Source: Taibaiella koreensis (GTDB lineage: Bacteria > Bacteroidota > Bacteroidia > Chitinophagales > Chitinophagaceae). From it: a stretch of 64,000 nt of DNA. This document shows, one piece after another, positions 44,341 to 53,370 of this stretch. The notes under the pieces were generated by a model. The model was given only the letters and a program-made list of their open reading frames with translations, ran no database searches and had not been told where the DNA came from. The translations under genes and the position numbers were made by a program. Position 1 is the first letter of the stretch. Every line of letters starts with the position of its first letter. The stretch spans positions 62,001 to 126,000 of the forward strand of contig NZ_QVNU01000003.1 of assembly GCF_003545715.1 (NCBI RefSeq). Direction: 5' to 3'.

Positions 44341-45903
44341 TCATTCGAAACCGAGCAGCTTCTTCATCTTTTCACCCACTTCCGTTTCCATCAGCCATTG
44401 CTTGATCGCCTGCAGGCGTTCGTAAGAAGGTGTGTCTTCCACAAAAGCCGGCGCCAGGATGCTGAGCTCGTCATACATCCAGCGGGTGGCCGGCGACAGA
44501 CGGCCGACGATATCCCTGTAGCTAATGGCCTGAATGATCGCCAGCGCGTGTACCGCCAGCACCTCGAAAGTGTTTTCGATAACCCGGGCGCAAAGCAAAG
44601 CAGCATTGGTACCCATGCTCACAATATCCTGGTTGTCGTTGTTGTTGGGGATACTGTGTATATAAGCCGGGTTGCTCAGGGTCTGGTTCTCGGCGACATT
44701 GGATACAGCAGGATATTGCATACCCTGAACGCCAAAGTTCAATCCCAGCACGCCCGCGTTGATGAAAGCCGGCAGCTTCTTATTCAGCGCGGGATTCAGA
44801 AGGAAGTTAAGCTGCCGGTCGGCCAGCATTGCCAGCTTGGTTACAGCGATCTTGAGCTTATCCATTTCCAGGGCTACATAATCGCCGTGGAAATTGCCTC
44901 CGTGAAAAATATTGGCGTTCTTATAGTCAATAACAGGATTATCGTTCACAGAGTTCAGTTCCTGCGTAATGATCTGAGCGGTATACTCGATCGTGTCATA
45001 TACGGGACCCAATATCTGCGGCACACAGCGCAGGGAATAATATTCCTGTACCTTATCTTCCAGCACACTCTCGGTCACCTTTTTTTCATATAAATGTTCG
45101 TGGCGCTTGCGCATCAATTTGCTCTTATGAGAGATCACACGCATAGCGGCAGCTACGGTCTGCTGGCCCTTGTGCAGCTTTACGGCATTGAGCTCCTCCG
45201 AAAAATGATCGTCATAAGCCTCCATGATCTCGTTTACCATGAGGGAAAACAGGATCTGCCCGGTCAGCAGCTTGCGGGCATGCACCACGTTGATGGCTCC
45301 GATCCCCGTCATAGAAGAAGTGCCGTTGAGCATGGCCAGACCTTCCCTGATATGAACCTTCAGCGGTTGTAGCTGCAACGTTTCATATACTACCTGTGCC
45401 TTTACAATTGATCCCCTGAACTGGAAATTGCCTTCGCCGATAAGGCCCAGGGCCAGGTGTGCGAGCTGTACCAGGTCGCCGCTGGCGCCTACGCCGCCAT
45501 GCTGGTAAATACAAGGATAAGCTTCATGATTGATAAGGTCGGCCATCAGCTGTACTACATGGGGGTGTATGCCGGAATAAGCCCGCATCATGGTATTGAG
45601 GCGTGCCAGCAGTGTGGCTCTTGCCTGCAAGGGGCTTAACAACTGCCCCATACCACTGCTATGGCTCCTGATGAGGTTGAGCTGCAGCTGTATGCGGGCT
45701 TCATCTTCGATACGGTACTGCGCCATGGGGCCAAAACCCGTGTTGATGCCGTAGATCAGCTTGTCTTTCGAAAAATCTGTGAGAAAGGTAAAGCAATCTG
45801 TGACGGCTTTTAGGGCCTGTTCGTCAAGGTCTATCTGCTCTTTCTGCAGTACGATTTGTTCCAGGCTTTCCAGCTCGAGGATTTTGTTGCCAATGGTTGC
45901 CAT
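44341..45903 (-). CDS. Aromatic amino-acid ammonia-lyase (tyrosine ammonia-lyase-like)
   Basis: The 520-residue protein belongs to the HAL/PAL/TAL family. The MIO-forming triad Ala140-Ser141-Gly142 is in GGVGASGDLVQLAHL, the catalytic tyrosine in LIYGINTGFGPMAQYR (Tyr 51), and downstream motifs GGNFHGDYVALEMDK and SIPNNNDNQDIVSMG are present. The sequence LIRSHSSGMG (His 81) at the selectivity position and the overall wording closely recall the tyrosine ammonia-lyase of Flavobacterium johnsoniae, which supplies 4-coumarate for flexirubin-type pigments. No hutU, hutI or ftcD lies beside it, which argues against histidine catabolism. No pigment genes are adjacent either. A TACTTTTG box stands 45 nt upstream. 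Confidence 0.85.
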   Translation of the reverse strand: MATIGNKILELESLEQIVLQKEQIDLDEQALKAVTDCFTFLTDFSKDKLIYGINTGFGPMAQYRIEDEARIQLQLNLIRSHSSGMGQLLSPLQARATLLARLNTMMRAYSGIHPHVVQLMADLINHEAYPCIYQHGGVGASGDLVQLAHLALGLIGEGNFQFRGSIVKAQVVYETLQLQPLKVHIREGLAMLNGTSSMTGIGAINVVHARKLLTGQILFSLMVNEIMEAYDDHFSEELNAVKLHKGQQTVAAAMRVISHKSKLMRKRHEHLYEKKVTESVLEDKVQEYYSLRCVPQILGPVYDTIEYTAQIITQELNSVNDNPVIDYKNANIFHGGNFHGDYVALEMDKLKIAVTKLAMLADRQLNFLLNPALNKKLPAFINAGVLGLNFGVQGMQYPAVSNVAENQTLSNPAYIHSIPNNNDNQDIVSMGTNAALLCARVIENTFEVLAVHALAIIQAISYRDIVGRLSPATRWMYDELSILAPAFVEDTPSYERLQAIKQWLMETEVGEKMKKLLGFE

Positions 45904-46251
45904 GCAGCAATAAGGATATTAAGAATAGAGGAATGAATGAAATTCTGGCAAAAGTAGTAAAGCGCCGTCTTTGGACCTTAATATTTTCTATTTATTGCCA
46001 TAAGGCTATCCCTGTGCCTCCTTGAATAGTTAAGTAGGTCTTTGGGCAACGTTTCTGCTTCCCTATAGGATGCCTATGCCAAGTTTGCCGTACAATTTTC
46101 GTCGGATGATCAAAGGACGGGATTTTTGAGCGGAAATAAGGTATTTTATGTGTTTTTAAAGCATGTTTTATGCTTTTTGCAATAAAAGCCAATATCTTTA
46201 GATTTAAATCTGCTTTATGATTGCATTTTAAATTTAAAAACAGACTAAATT
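45904..46251. other. Divergent intergenic region, 348 bp
   Basis: The region lies between the ammonia-lyase (minus) and the frameshifted T9SS gene (plus). It holds the TACTTTTG box at 45949-45956 on the minus side, and on the plus side TATCTTTA at 46193-46200, one base from TAnnTTTG, 51 nt before the T9SS start. A 66-codon minus-strand frame (45992-46192) has no recognisable features and I do not call it. Confidence 0.55.
45949..45956 (-). promoter_or_regulatory. -7 box of the ammonia-lyase promoter
   Basis: TACTTTTG on the minus strand (45956-45949) fits TAnnTTTG and is 45 nt before the ATG. No -33 TTTG at the right distance. Confidence 0.45.
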
Positions 46252-48064
46252 ATGAATTTTCATTTGACAAAGAATATCTTTAGATTCCGCCTGGCACTTC
46301 TGCTTTGCGCCGGATTGGGTATTCAAAATGCGGGCTATGCCCAGTATTGCATTCCCGGCGCTCAGAATACGACGCGTTATATCAAAAACTTTTCGACTAC
46401 TGCTGGGATTACCAATATTTCCAACCTTAATTCCGGCGCATCGCCCGCTGGGTATGGCAATTTCTCTGCTGCCCAAATTGTTACTGCCACACCGGGAGGC
46501 ACCTTTAATTTTTCGGTCAGCTTTGACGGAACCATGCACCGGCCGAATATGGGTAGACTGGAACCAGGACAACGACTTCTCGGATGCAGGGGAGCTGGCC
46601 TATAACCCTTTGGTTACGAGTTTTGGCGGCTATACAGGAACGATCACGGTACCGGCAACTGCGGTTACCGGTACGACCAGGATGCGGGTTGGTTCTAATT
46701 CTGCCGCCACATCTCCCATCCCGCCGCCGGCCGATGCCTGTACTACGGTGACTTATGGCGAGTTTGAAGACTATGGCCTTGCCATCTCTGTAACCCCCGC
46801 CATTTGTATGGCTCCGGCATCGCCCGGCGCTACTGCCATAACATCCACCTCCGCAACGCTGGATTGGGGCCAGGCCGGCACGCCTGCTCAATGGCAGATC
46901 AAATATGGTTCCACCGGCTTCAATGTGAGCACCGGCGGCACTTCGGTATATACGACCGTAAAACCTTATACCCTGAATCCACCGCTGAGCCCCGCAACGG
47001 CATACGATTACTATGTGCGGGCCATATGCGCTCCCGGCGATACCAGCGCCTGGTCTGTGGTCAGCAGCTTTACTACGGCAAATTGCAGCCCTTCGGACAT
47101 TACCTCGCTATCGGATGGAGACCGTTGTGGTCAGGGGACCGTTGTGCTCACGGCGGCAGCCGTTGCCGGCGCCACTATTAAGTGGTATACCGCTGCTGCC
47201 GGCGGTACCGCCGTGGCAACGGGCAATTCTTTTACCACCCCGTCTTTAACGGCCAGCACAACCTATTACATTACCGCCAGCTTCGGTACCTGCGAAAGCG
47301 ACCCGAGAGAAGCGGTAATGGCTTATGTATACGATATGCCCGCGCTACACCTGGGCAATGATACCAGTATCTGCAGCGGGGACCAAATAGTGCTGGATGC
47401 CGGTAATCCCGGCGCCGAATACTTCTGGAGCACAGGCGCCACAACCCAAACGATCCAGGCCGGTACAGCAGGGACCTATTCCGTGACCACAACCACACCG
47501 GAGGGTTGCGCTCAAACCGAAGACATACAGGTTTCCGTATTGGGCGCGCCACGCGTCGATGGGCTCAGCTATATTACCCTCTTCCAGGAGCAGGCCGGTA
47601 AGGTGCGCTTTACGGCTCAGAACCCCGTTCATGTTGAAAGCTACGAATGGAATTTCGGCGATGGTACAGCCATCAGCACGGCGGTGAGCCCCGAGCACGT
47701 CTATGCGGCAAAAGGAAACTATACGGCAACGCTTAAGGTGAGCAATAAATGTGATGCCGATACCAAAAGCGTAGCGGTTACCATAACCGGCGGGACCGGT
47801 ATCGCCCTGCCGGACTACCAGGCTGCGGCGGTAAAGCTATATCCTAACCCCGCTCATGATCTGCTTCGGATCAGCAGCGAAGCGCCGGATGTGCAGCTGA
47901 AGCACGTTACGGTATTCAATCTGCTGGGTGGCATTATCTACGATCGTATTGCAGACAACAGGGAGCAACATAGCTTGCCGGTATCTGGCTGGGCGCCGGG
48001 TCTCTATTCCATCAGGATACTTACCGATAAAGGTTCTGTGATCAGGAAATTTGAAGTGCTTTAA
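46252..48064 (+). pseudogene. Frameshifted T9SS type A cargo protein (GEVED, FnIII, PKD domains)
   Basis: The signal peptide and first domain are in one frame from the ATG at 46252 (LALLLCAGLGIQNAGYAQ, about 99 good codons). The continuation is one frame later: from about 46545 the text reads IWVDWNQDNDFSDAGE, the centre of a GEVED domain. A single extra base in 46540-46550 explains the break. The joined product would have about 603 residues: GEVED domain, a fibronectin type III-like domain (about 185-265), an Ig-like segment, a PKD domain (YEWNFGDGTAISTAVSPEHV) and a type A sorting domain (VKLYPNPAHDLLRI). An open frame starting at 46328 gives no signal peptide and a meaningless N-terminus, so it is not a real start. 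Either the gene is broken or the base is a sequencing error. Confidence 0.8.
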
Positions 48065-48117
48065 AGCGCACACGGTCCTTACTGTCACTTAAAGCTTTTA
48101 GCCGAATATCATTAGCA

Positions 48118-48160
48118 AAATGCGCATACGCCGGGCAAGCAGCCCGGCGTATGCGCATTT
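48118..48160. terminator. Perfect 19-bp hairpin, bidirectional terminator
   Basis: AAATGCGCATACGCCGGGC (48118-48136) and its exact complement at 48142-48160 flank a 5-nt loop (AAGCA). The A and T ends allow termination in either direction between the T9SS gene and the convergent amidohydrolase, though the T run is only three long. Confidence 0.6.
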
Positions 48161-48180
48161 ACAGCCCGGTTTGACTTAAC

Positions 48181-48317
48181 TGACTGTCTGCATATAAGAA
48201 ACATTGAATCATTCTTCCTTCCCTTACGGCTGCTGAGCCTGTCGAAACAGTATTTACAGCTGTCCTTTTATATGCTCAAGGACCGGAGATGGTTTTATTT
48301 CCTATATCGGATAGTCC
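48181..48317. repeat. Dispersed inverted-repeat element, copy C (reverse orientation inside)
   Basis: The arms are 48181-48203 (TGACTGTCTGCATATAAGAA...) and 48295-48317 (...TTTCCTATATCGGATAGT). The interior (CGGCTGCTGAGCCTGTCGAA, then ACAGCTGTCCTTTTATATGC) is the reverse complement of the interior of copy B, so the element is inserted the other way round. It ends 2 bp before the stop codon of the amidohydrolase. Confidence 0.82.
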
Positions 48318-48319
48318 TT

Positions 48320-49483
48320 TTATCCTATTCTGGAAATTTTATTTTCACTATTAATATGGACGATGCCGGGCTTTTTCCCGGGCGTCAGGCTGCCGATCTC
48401 CTGGTCCATTTGCAAGGCCTTCGCGCCATTGGATGTGCCCCAGCGTAAGAGCGTTTCCAGCGATAGTTCCGGGAAGTGTTGCTGCAGGGTACCTATCTCG
48501 GCCCAGATGCTGAGCTCATGGTTGGAGGCCAGGCTATCGGTACCCAGGCATACAGGGATCCCGCTTTCCTGAAACAACAGGGCCGGTGGCATTTTTCTTT
48601 CGATATACCAGTTTGCATTGGGACAAAGGCAAAGATGGATTTCCCTCCCCGAAGCTTCGAGGAAGGCCAGGTCTTCAGCTTCCATAAAAGTATTGTGTAC
48701 CAGGATAACGGGGTTACGGTCGGGCAGCTGCGGCAGATAGGTTTGCAAAGACGATTTACCGGAAGGCCTGAAGAATGCTGCATCGATATTGAGGGTACGG
48801 TACAGGTCAAACAGCTCGCCTTCCTTAAACCGGTACAGCTCGTTCTCCGCAGCAGTCTCCTCATTGTGGACCGACAGCAGTGTGCCCGGCTCATGGGCGT
48901 TGATCAGGCGAAAGAGGCTTTCTGATACCGAATAGGGTGCATGCGGCACTATAGACTGGCGCAGGAGGGTCGTGTCGCCATGCTGTGCCGCAAACTGCCC
49001 ATATACTCCCAATGGCCAGGCAAACCGCTCTTCGACCTTGGTTTCCGTGAAGCCGATGCTTTCAACAAAGGTGTGGATATGCAAGCCGGAGGTTTCACGG
49101 TAAGGCAGTGTATCGGTACCATTGGCGATATCGCCTACGGCCACGATCCCGTTTTGCCGGCTGCTGGCAATGGCCTGCTGTATTGCAATTGCTTTGTCTT
49201 CATCAGAAAAGCCATTGCGCCCTGTCATCACCGCTTGGAGAAAAGGGACCAGGCGCTTGCCTTCTGCAATGGCTCCTTTCATATGCGATAGCTCCAGGTG
49301 GCAGTGGGTATTGACGAAGCCCGGGCAAAGTATGCCTCCGAAATGCCGGACAGCAACACCTGATGGCAGTGCACCCGCCGGATAAAGGGCTTCGATAGTG
49401 CCATCGCCGGTGGCAGCGATCACGGTACCCGGTTCCAGCCATTGATAGCCATCGTGTATGCGGTCGGCTTTGAAATAAAACAT
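48320..49483 (-). CDS. Amidohydrolase-family deaminase-like enzyme
   Basis: The 387-residue protein is a metal-dependent amidohydrolase of the TRZ/ATZ or aminofutalosine-deaminase-like branch. It shows GFVNTHCHLELSHMKG (first metal histidines), the later histidines in SIVPHAPYSVSE and LLSVHNEETAAENE, and the metal aspartate in VCLGTDSLASNHEL. The N- and C-terminal strands form the small beta-sandwich common to the family. It probably deaminates a purine-like or related ring compound; aminodeoxyfutalosine (menaquinone synthesis) is one possible substrate, but no mqn gene is adjacent. It is divergent from the csaA-like gene. Confidence 0.82.
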   Translation of the reverse strand: MFYFKADRIHDGYQWLEPGTVIAATGDGTIEALYPAGALPSGVAVRHFGGILCPGFVNTHCHLELSHMKGAIAEGKRLVPFLQAVMTGRNGFSDEDKAIAIQQAIASSRQNGIVAVGDIANGTDTLPYRETSGLHIHTFVESIGFTETKVEERFAWPLGVYGQFAAQHGDTTLLRQSIVPHAPYSVSESLFRLINAHEPGTLLSVHNEETAAENELYRFKEGELFDLYRTLNIDAAFFRPSGKSSLQTYLPQLPDRNPVILVHNTFMEAEDLAFLEASGREIHLCLCPNANWYIERKMPPALLFQESGIPVCLGTDSLASNHELSIWAEIGTLQQHFPELSLETLLRWGTSNGAKALQMDQEIGSLTPGKKPGIVHINSENKISRIG

Positions 49484-49552
49484 AAGCGGTAATTGTGGTG
49501 TGCAAAATTTGGGAACTTTTGAAACATGGCCAAAGGTTATTTCCGGGCTTCG

Positions 49553-49560
49553 TATTTTAG
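49553..49560 (+). promoter_or_regulatory. Candidate -7 box directly before the csaA-like gene
   Basis: TATTTTAGCGGCATG repeats, with one change, the sequence before gltX (TATTTTCGCGGCATG). The box ends 4 nt before the ATG, so the message may be leaderless. Confidence 0.4.
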
Positions 49561-49564
49561 CGGC

Positions 49565-49900
49565 ATGGAAACGATCAGCTGGAATGATTTTGAAAAAGTA
49601 GAACTAAGAGTCGGTACGGTCATTGACGTGTTTGAATTTCCCAAAGCGCGTAAGCCGGCCTATAAAATGAAGATCGACTTTGGTCCTTACGGCATACGCA
49701 TGAGCAGCGCGCAAATTACTAGGCACTATACACCAGAGACCCTGTTGGGCCGGCAGGTGGTGGCTGTGATCAATTTTCCCGAAAAGCAGATCGCCGATTT
49801 CATGTCACAATGCCTGGTTACCGGCTTTGCAGATGAAAATGGCGATATCGTATTGACGGCAGTAGAACGAACCGTACCCAACGGGACGAAAATCGCTTAA
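49565..49900 (+). CDS. csaA: CsaA-like tRNA-binding protein
   Basis: From the ATG at 49565 the product has 111 residues, the normal length of CsaA. An ATG at 49526 would add 13 residues that overlap the promoter-like box. It is a single OB fold of the tRNA_bind family, with VELRVGTVIDVFEFPKARKP at the start, the central IRMSSAQITRHYTPETLLGR and the close MSQCLVTGFADENGDIVLT. CsaA dimers bind tRNA and have chaperone-like activity in Bacillus; the physiological role is not settled. It is a single-gene unit divergent from the amidohydrolase. Confidence 0.88.
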   Translation: METISWNDFEKVELRVGTVIDVFEFPKARKPAYKMKIDFGPYGIRMSSAQITRHYTPETLLGRQVVAVINFPEKQIADFMSQCLVTGFADENGDIVLTAVERTVPNGTKIA

Positions 49901-50064
49901 CGATATGTTATAAGACTCCGGAATGGCTACGATCCCGCTCCGGAAATTACCATGTGTCCTATGGCCGGATTGTTATAACCCTAACCCGGAAGATATCATG
50001 TTATAAAATTCAGGGCAGTGATGCGCTTATGAAGTAAGTATTGGGATAATGATCCTTGTGAAAG

Positions 50065-51000
50065 CTACCGTACGATCCGGTAGCAATGGTGGATCTTCTT
50101 GTTCCGGAAATCTTCGGGGATGGTCTGCAGGGATATATCCCGTATACTGGTGGCTTCCAGGCGTTCAAACCGGGGCTCAAACTGGCGCAGGTTATTGGAA
50201 AAGTAAAGAATACCACCCGGGCTCATGTGCTGCAGGATGAGATGGAGGAGGGTAGGATGGTCGCGCTGCGTATCCCAGGTACCGCTCATTTTTTTGCTGT
50301 TGCTGAAGGCCGGCGGGTCAACAAATACGAGATCATAGGTGCCGGCTGCCGGACTTTTCAGGAAATCCATAGTGTCGCCGGCGACAAAGCTATGCCGGCT
50401 GTCGTCCAGGAGGCCGTTCTGCTCCATATTTTCACGGGCCCATTGCAGATAAGTATTGGACAGGTCGACGGTGGTAATGTGGGCGGCCCCGCCAGCTGCC
50501 GCGTATACGCTGAAGGCGCCGGTGTAGGCAAAAAGATTGAGCACCCGCTTCCCCCCCGCAGCTTCCTCGCGGAAGGTCTTACGTAGCGGCCGGTGATCCA
50601 GGAACAAGCCCGTATCGAGGTAGTCGCTGAGGTTGACCCGGAACTGCAGCCCTTGCTCCTGTACCACGAGCTTATGACTTTCCTGTGCCACTTTCTCATA
50701 TTGCTCGGTACGCCGGGAAAGCCGCCGGCGTTCTTTAAGAAAAATTTGTTCCCTGGGGGTTTGTAAGGTAAGGGAAATGACCTGCAGGCACTCTGCCAGC
50801 CAGGCATCATGCATGGCTTCGGAAAGACCGTGCTGGGCTTTGTATTCGGCTATATGGAGGTATTGCTCATAGCGGTCTATGCAGAATGGGAATTCCGGCA
50901 TATCCAGGTCGTAGATACGATAGCAGGTAATGCCCTGCCGCTTCGCCCATTTGGTAATGTGACGATCGACTTTCTGCAAGCGATTGGCAAACGATTGCAT
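50065..51000 (-). CDS. rlmK: RlmK-like 23S rRNA (guanine-N7) methyltransferase
   Basis: The 311-residue protein corresponds to the C-terminal, RlmK half of E. coli RlmKL, which methylates N7 of G2069 in 23S rRNA. It begins FANRLQKVDRHITKWAKRQG and then CYRIYDLDMPEFPFCIDRY, as that half does. The SAM-binding Rossmann fold has VLNLFAYTGAFSVYAAAGG (motif I) near residue 155 and LVFVDPPAFSNSKKMSG (motif IV) near residue 235. The RlmL half with its THUMP domain is absent, as is common outside gamma-proteobacteria. It starts 6 bp after the RicT gene ends and is likely cotranscribed with it. Confidence 0.9.
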   Translation of the reverse strand: MQSFANRLQKVDRHITKWAKRQGITCYRIYDLDMPEFPFCIDRYEQYLHIAEYKAQHGLSEAMHDAWLAECLQVISLTLQTPREQIFLKERRRLSRRTEQYEKVAQESHKLVVQEQGLQFRVNLSDYLDTGLFLDHRPLRKTFREEAAGGKRVLNLFAYTGAFSVYAAAGGAAHITTVDLSNTYLQWARENMEQNGLLDDSRHSFVAGDTMDFLKSPAAGTYDLVFVDPPAFSNSKKMSGTWDTQRDHPTLLHLILQHMSPGGILYFSNNLRQFEPRFERLEATSIRDISLQTIPEDFRNKKIHHCYRIVR

Positions 51001-51006
51001 ACAGCT

Positions 51007-52548
51007 TTATTCTGCGGGTTTTGTGTCGCCCGTATCCTTCTTTTCCCGGGGTGGGTTATTGTTAGGGCGTTTCTTTTGCTGCTGCGGCCGCTGTTCCCTG
51101 GCTTGGGTACCATCAGCCTGCGGCGGACGGGGTTCGCGGGGTGGCCTGGGCTGGCCTTCCTGCTTCTGCTGCTGTGGCTGCTGCCCCTGCTTTTGCTGCC
51201 CTTTGCCCTGCTGCTGTTGTTGTTTGTTTCCGGGCTGTTGCTGTTCCTGACCTTTGGGTTTTTGCTCACGGAGCTTGTTATCACCCTGCTGCTGTTTGGC
51301 CGGTTGTGCTTGTTTTTGACCCTGTCCCTGCTTTTGCTGCTGCTGGGGCTTGCCTGGTCCCTGGGCGGTCTGCCTGGGTTGCTGACCACCTTGTTTGGGT
51401 TGTTGTTGCTGCCGCTGCTTGGCTTGTTGCTTCTTTTTGGCCGATTTGGAGAGGGAGCTGAGTGTCAGCTGACCTACATCGTTCACAAAGCCCATATCCA
51501 CTGTCTTCTCCGAGCCTTTGTGGCGCACCTGTATCTCTACTGCTTCCATATCCTCCGGCTTCTGGCCTTCGGCGTTGAGCGCCAGTATCTCCTGGACTCT
51601 TTCGATGGTGAGCGGATACTGTTTATTGCTGCCGCCAAAGCTGTACCACATAAGGTTGCGGAAGATGTCCTTCTTTTGAAGATAGGCCCTTCCAGCAGCC
51701 ATTTCGATTTGCTCGGCGCCTTCGGGGAAAGAATGCAGAGCATCCATATACGTATCCAGCTCGTAGTTAAGACAGCATTTCAACCTTCCGCACTGGCCCG
51801 ATAATTTGGTTTGGTTAATAGAAAGATTCTGGTAGCGGGCGGCGGTTGTATTCACCGTCTTAAAATCGCTCAGCCAGGAGCTGCAGCACAGCTCCCGTCC
51901 GCAGGAGCCGATCCCGCCTACCTTGCCGCTTTCCTGCCGGGCGCCGATCTGGCGCATCTCCACTTTGGCCCTGAACTCGGCGGCATATACTTTTATCAAC
52001 TCGCGAAAGTCGACACGGGAGTCGGCAGTATAGAAAAAGGATACTTTTTTGCCATCGGCCTGGTATTCCGCTTCGGCAATCTTCATTTCGAGGTTTAATT
52101 CTTTGGCGATGGCCCGGGAGCGGATAAGGGTATCTCTTTCCCGGCGCTTGGCGTTTTGATGCAGTTCGATATCCCGGTCGCCGGCAGGACGCAGCACCCG
52201 CTTGATCTCGGCCGACTCGGAGACGCCGTATTTTTTCATCTGCAGCTTTACCAGCTCACCCACAAGGCTTATCTGGCCTACATCAAAGCCTCCGGCTCCT
52301 TCTACGGCAACCCATGAGCCGCTTTCCAGTATATTGCCGGTATTGTTACGGTAAAAATCCTTGCGGCTACCGTTATTAAAAGAAACTTCTATGATTGGAT
52401 AAGGCTTGCCGAGATCGCTGAATGGCATATCGGACAGCCAGTTAAATACATTTAATCGATTGCAGCCACCCGTACTGCAGCCGCCATTGCTCTGGCAGCC
52501 TCCGGGTTTGCCGTCGGCGGAACCTGTTCCGCAACTTCCACATCCCAT
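51007..52548 (-). CDS. RicT/PSP1-family protein with a long Gln-rich C-terminal tail
   Basis: The 513-residue protein has a Cys-rich start (MGCGSCGTGSADGKPGGC plus two more cysteines by residue 30). A PSP1 domain at about residues 45-300 follows, with GVSESAEIKRVLRPAGDRD, IGSCGRELCCSSWLSDF and GQCGRLKCCLNYELDTY. Family members such as B. subtilis RicT (YaaT) act in the Ric complex with Fe-S clusters and assist RNase Y processing and competence/sporulation control. Residues about 370-513 are a low-complexity tail of Gln, Lys, Pro and Gly. The core is about 350 residues, so the tail adds nearly half. It is the first gene of a pair with rlmK. Partners RicA and RicF are not in the window. Confidence 0.9.
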   Translation of the reverse strand: MGCGSCGTGSADGKPGGCQSNGGCSTGGCNRLNVFNWLSDMPFSDLGKPYPIIEVSFNNGSRKDFYRNNTGNILESGSWVAVEGAGGFDVGQISLVGELVKLQMKKYGVSESAEIKRVLRPAGDRDIELHQNAKRRERDTLIRSRAIAKELNLEMKIAEAEYQADGKKVSFFYTADSRVDFRELIKVYAAEFRAKVEMRQIGARQESGKVGGIGSCGRELCCSSWLSDFKTVNTTAARYQNLSINQTKLSGQCGRLKCCLNYELDTYMDALHSFPEGAEQIEMAAGRAYLQKKDIFRNLMWYSFGGSNKQYPLTIERVQEILALNAEGQKPEDMEAVEIQVRHKGSEKTVDMGFVNDVGQLTLSSLSKSAKKKQQAKQRQQQQPKQGGQQPRQTAQGPGKPQQQQKQGQGQKQAQPAKQQQGDNKLREQKPKGQEQQQPGNKQQQQQGKGQQKQGQQPQQQKQEGQPRPPREPRPPQADGTQAREQRPQQQKKRPNNNPPREKKDTGDTKPAE

Positions 52549-52764
52549 GTAGCAAAAAATTTATATCGACGTGCAGGGATATACGCTATGGACTGCCTTT
52601 GGGCCCTTGTATGCAACCCCGGTATTCCGGACAGCGCCGGAAACGGGATATCGATGAGCAAGGTATTATTAGTGGCCGTACCAGCTATGCGCTTACCCTT
52701 TTACACGAAATGATTGTGTAAAAACAATATTTTTCCTGACAAAGATAACTTTTAATCGGTTAGA

Positions 52765-53235
52765 TTAATTAACTTTTACCAGGTCGATAGAAAATATAAG
52801 GATGGAATTGGCTGGAATACCGGCAACCTGGCTGGAACCGTAGCCAAAAGAGGGGGGAAGATAAAGCACCACACGGCCGCCTTCGCCAATGAGGGGAATA
52901 CCTGCCTGCCAGCCCTTGATGAGGCCGGTAAGATCGAAGGGCATATTGTTGTTCTGGTCAAAAATAGCGCCTGTGGTCAAGGTTCCTTTATAGTTTACCG
53001 TTACCTGGGAGCAGGCATCGGGATGCTTGCTACTGCCTTGGTTCTCAATACGATAGTAAAAACCTCTGCTATCTTTGGTCGCTTCGACCTTATTGGAAGA
53101 AATGAACTGTTCCAGCGCTGCCACTTCTGTTGCGGGCGCCGTGGCGGTAATGGCCTGGCAACTGGTATCCTTTTTGCTGCAGCCCGCTATAAATATACCG
53201 CCCACTATGGCCGCTAATAAAATAATATTTTTCAT
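52765..53235 (-). CDS. FKBP-type peptidyl-prolyl isomerase lipoprotein
   Basis: From the ATG at 53235 the product is 156 residues with a lipoprotein signal ending IAGC (Cys 19); an upstream ATG at 53271 only adds 12 residues before the signal. Residues about 60-156 are an FKBP domain: VTVNYKGTLTTGAIFDQN, PFDLTGLIKGWQAGIPLIGE, and YLPPSFGYGSSQVAGIPAN. It catalyses cis-trans proline isomerisation during folding of exported proteins in the periplasm or at the outer membrane. FKBP lipoproteins of this type are often near gliding or secretion genes (GldI), but the sequence alone does not make it GldI. It is a single-gene unit. Confidence 0.9.
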   Translation of the reverse strand: MKNIILLAAIVGGIFIAGCSKKDTSCQAITATAPATEVAALEQFISSNKVEATKDSRGFYYRIENQGSSKHPDACSQVTVNYKGTLTTGAIFDQNNNMPFDLTGLIKGWQAGIPLIGEGGRVVLYLPPSFGYGSSQVAGIPANSILIFSIDLVKVN

Positions 53236-53370
53236 TATGTGTGTATTGTAAGAAGAAAGCGAAATTATCACATTTCACCAACATAGACGGCAGAATGGTC
53301 CGATAAAATGGGTCGGAGTGAAATTTAAAACAAATGCCGGAAAAGCAGCAAGAATATTTGTTGCGGCGTC

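Noticed and set aside
44341-45903. The ammonia-lyase as hutH of a histidine-utilisation operon
   Set aside because: No hutU, hutI or formiminoglutamate gene is adjacent, and the sequence is closer in pattern to Flavobacterium tyrosine ammonia-lyase.
45992-46192. A 66-codon minus-strand frame in the divergent region before the T9SS gene
   Set aside because: No ribosome-binding site, signal or known motif; the region is better explained as promoter DNA.
46328-46545. ATG at 46328 as the start of a separate T9SS protein
   Set aside because: The encoded N-terminus has no signal peptide and is out of frame with the real signal-peptide-bearing N-terminus from 46252; it is the product of the frameshift.
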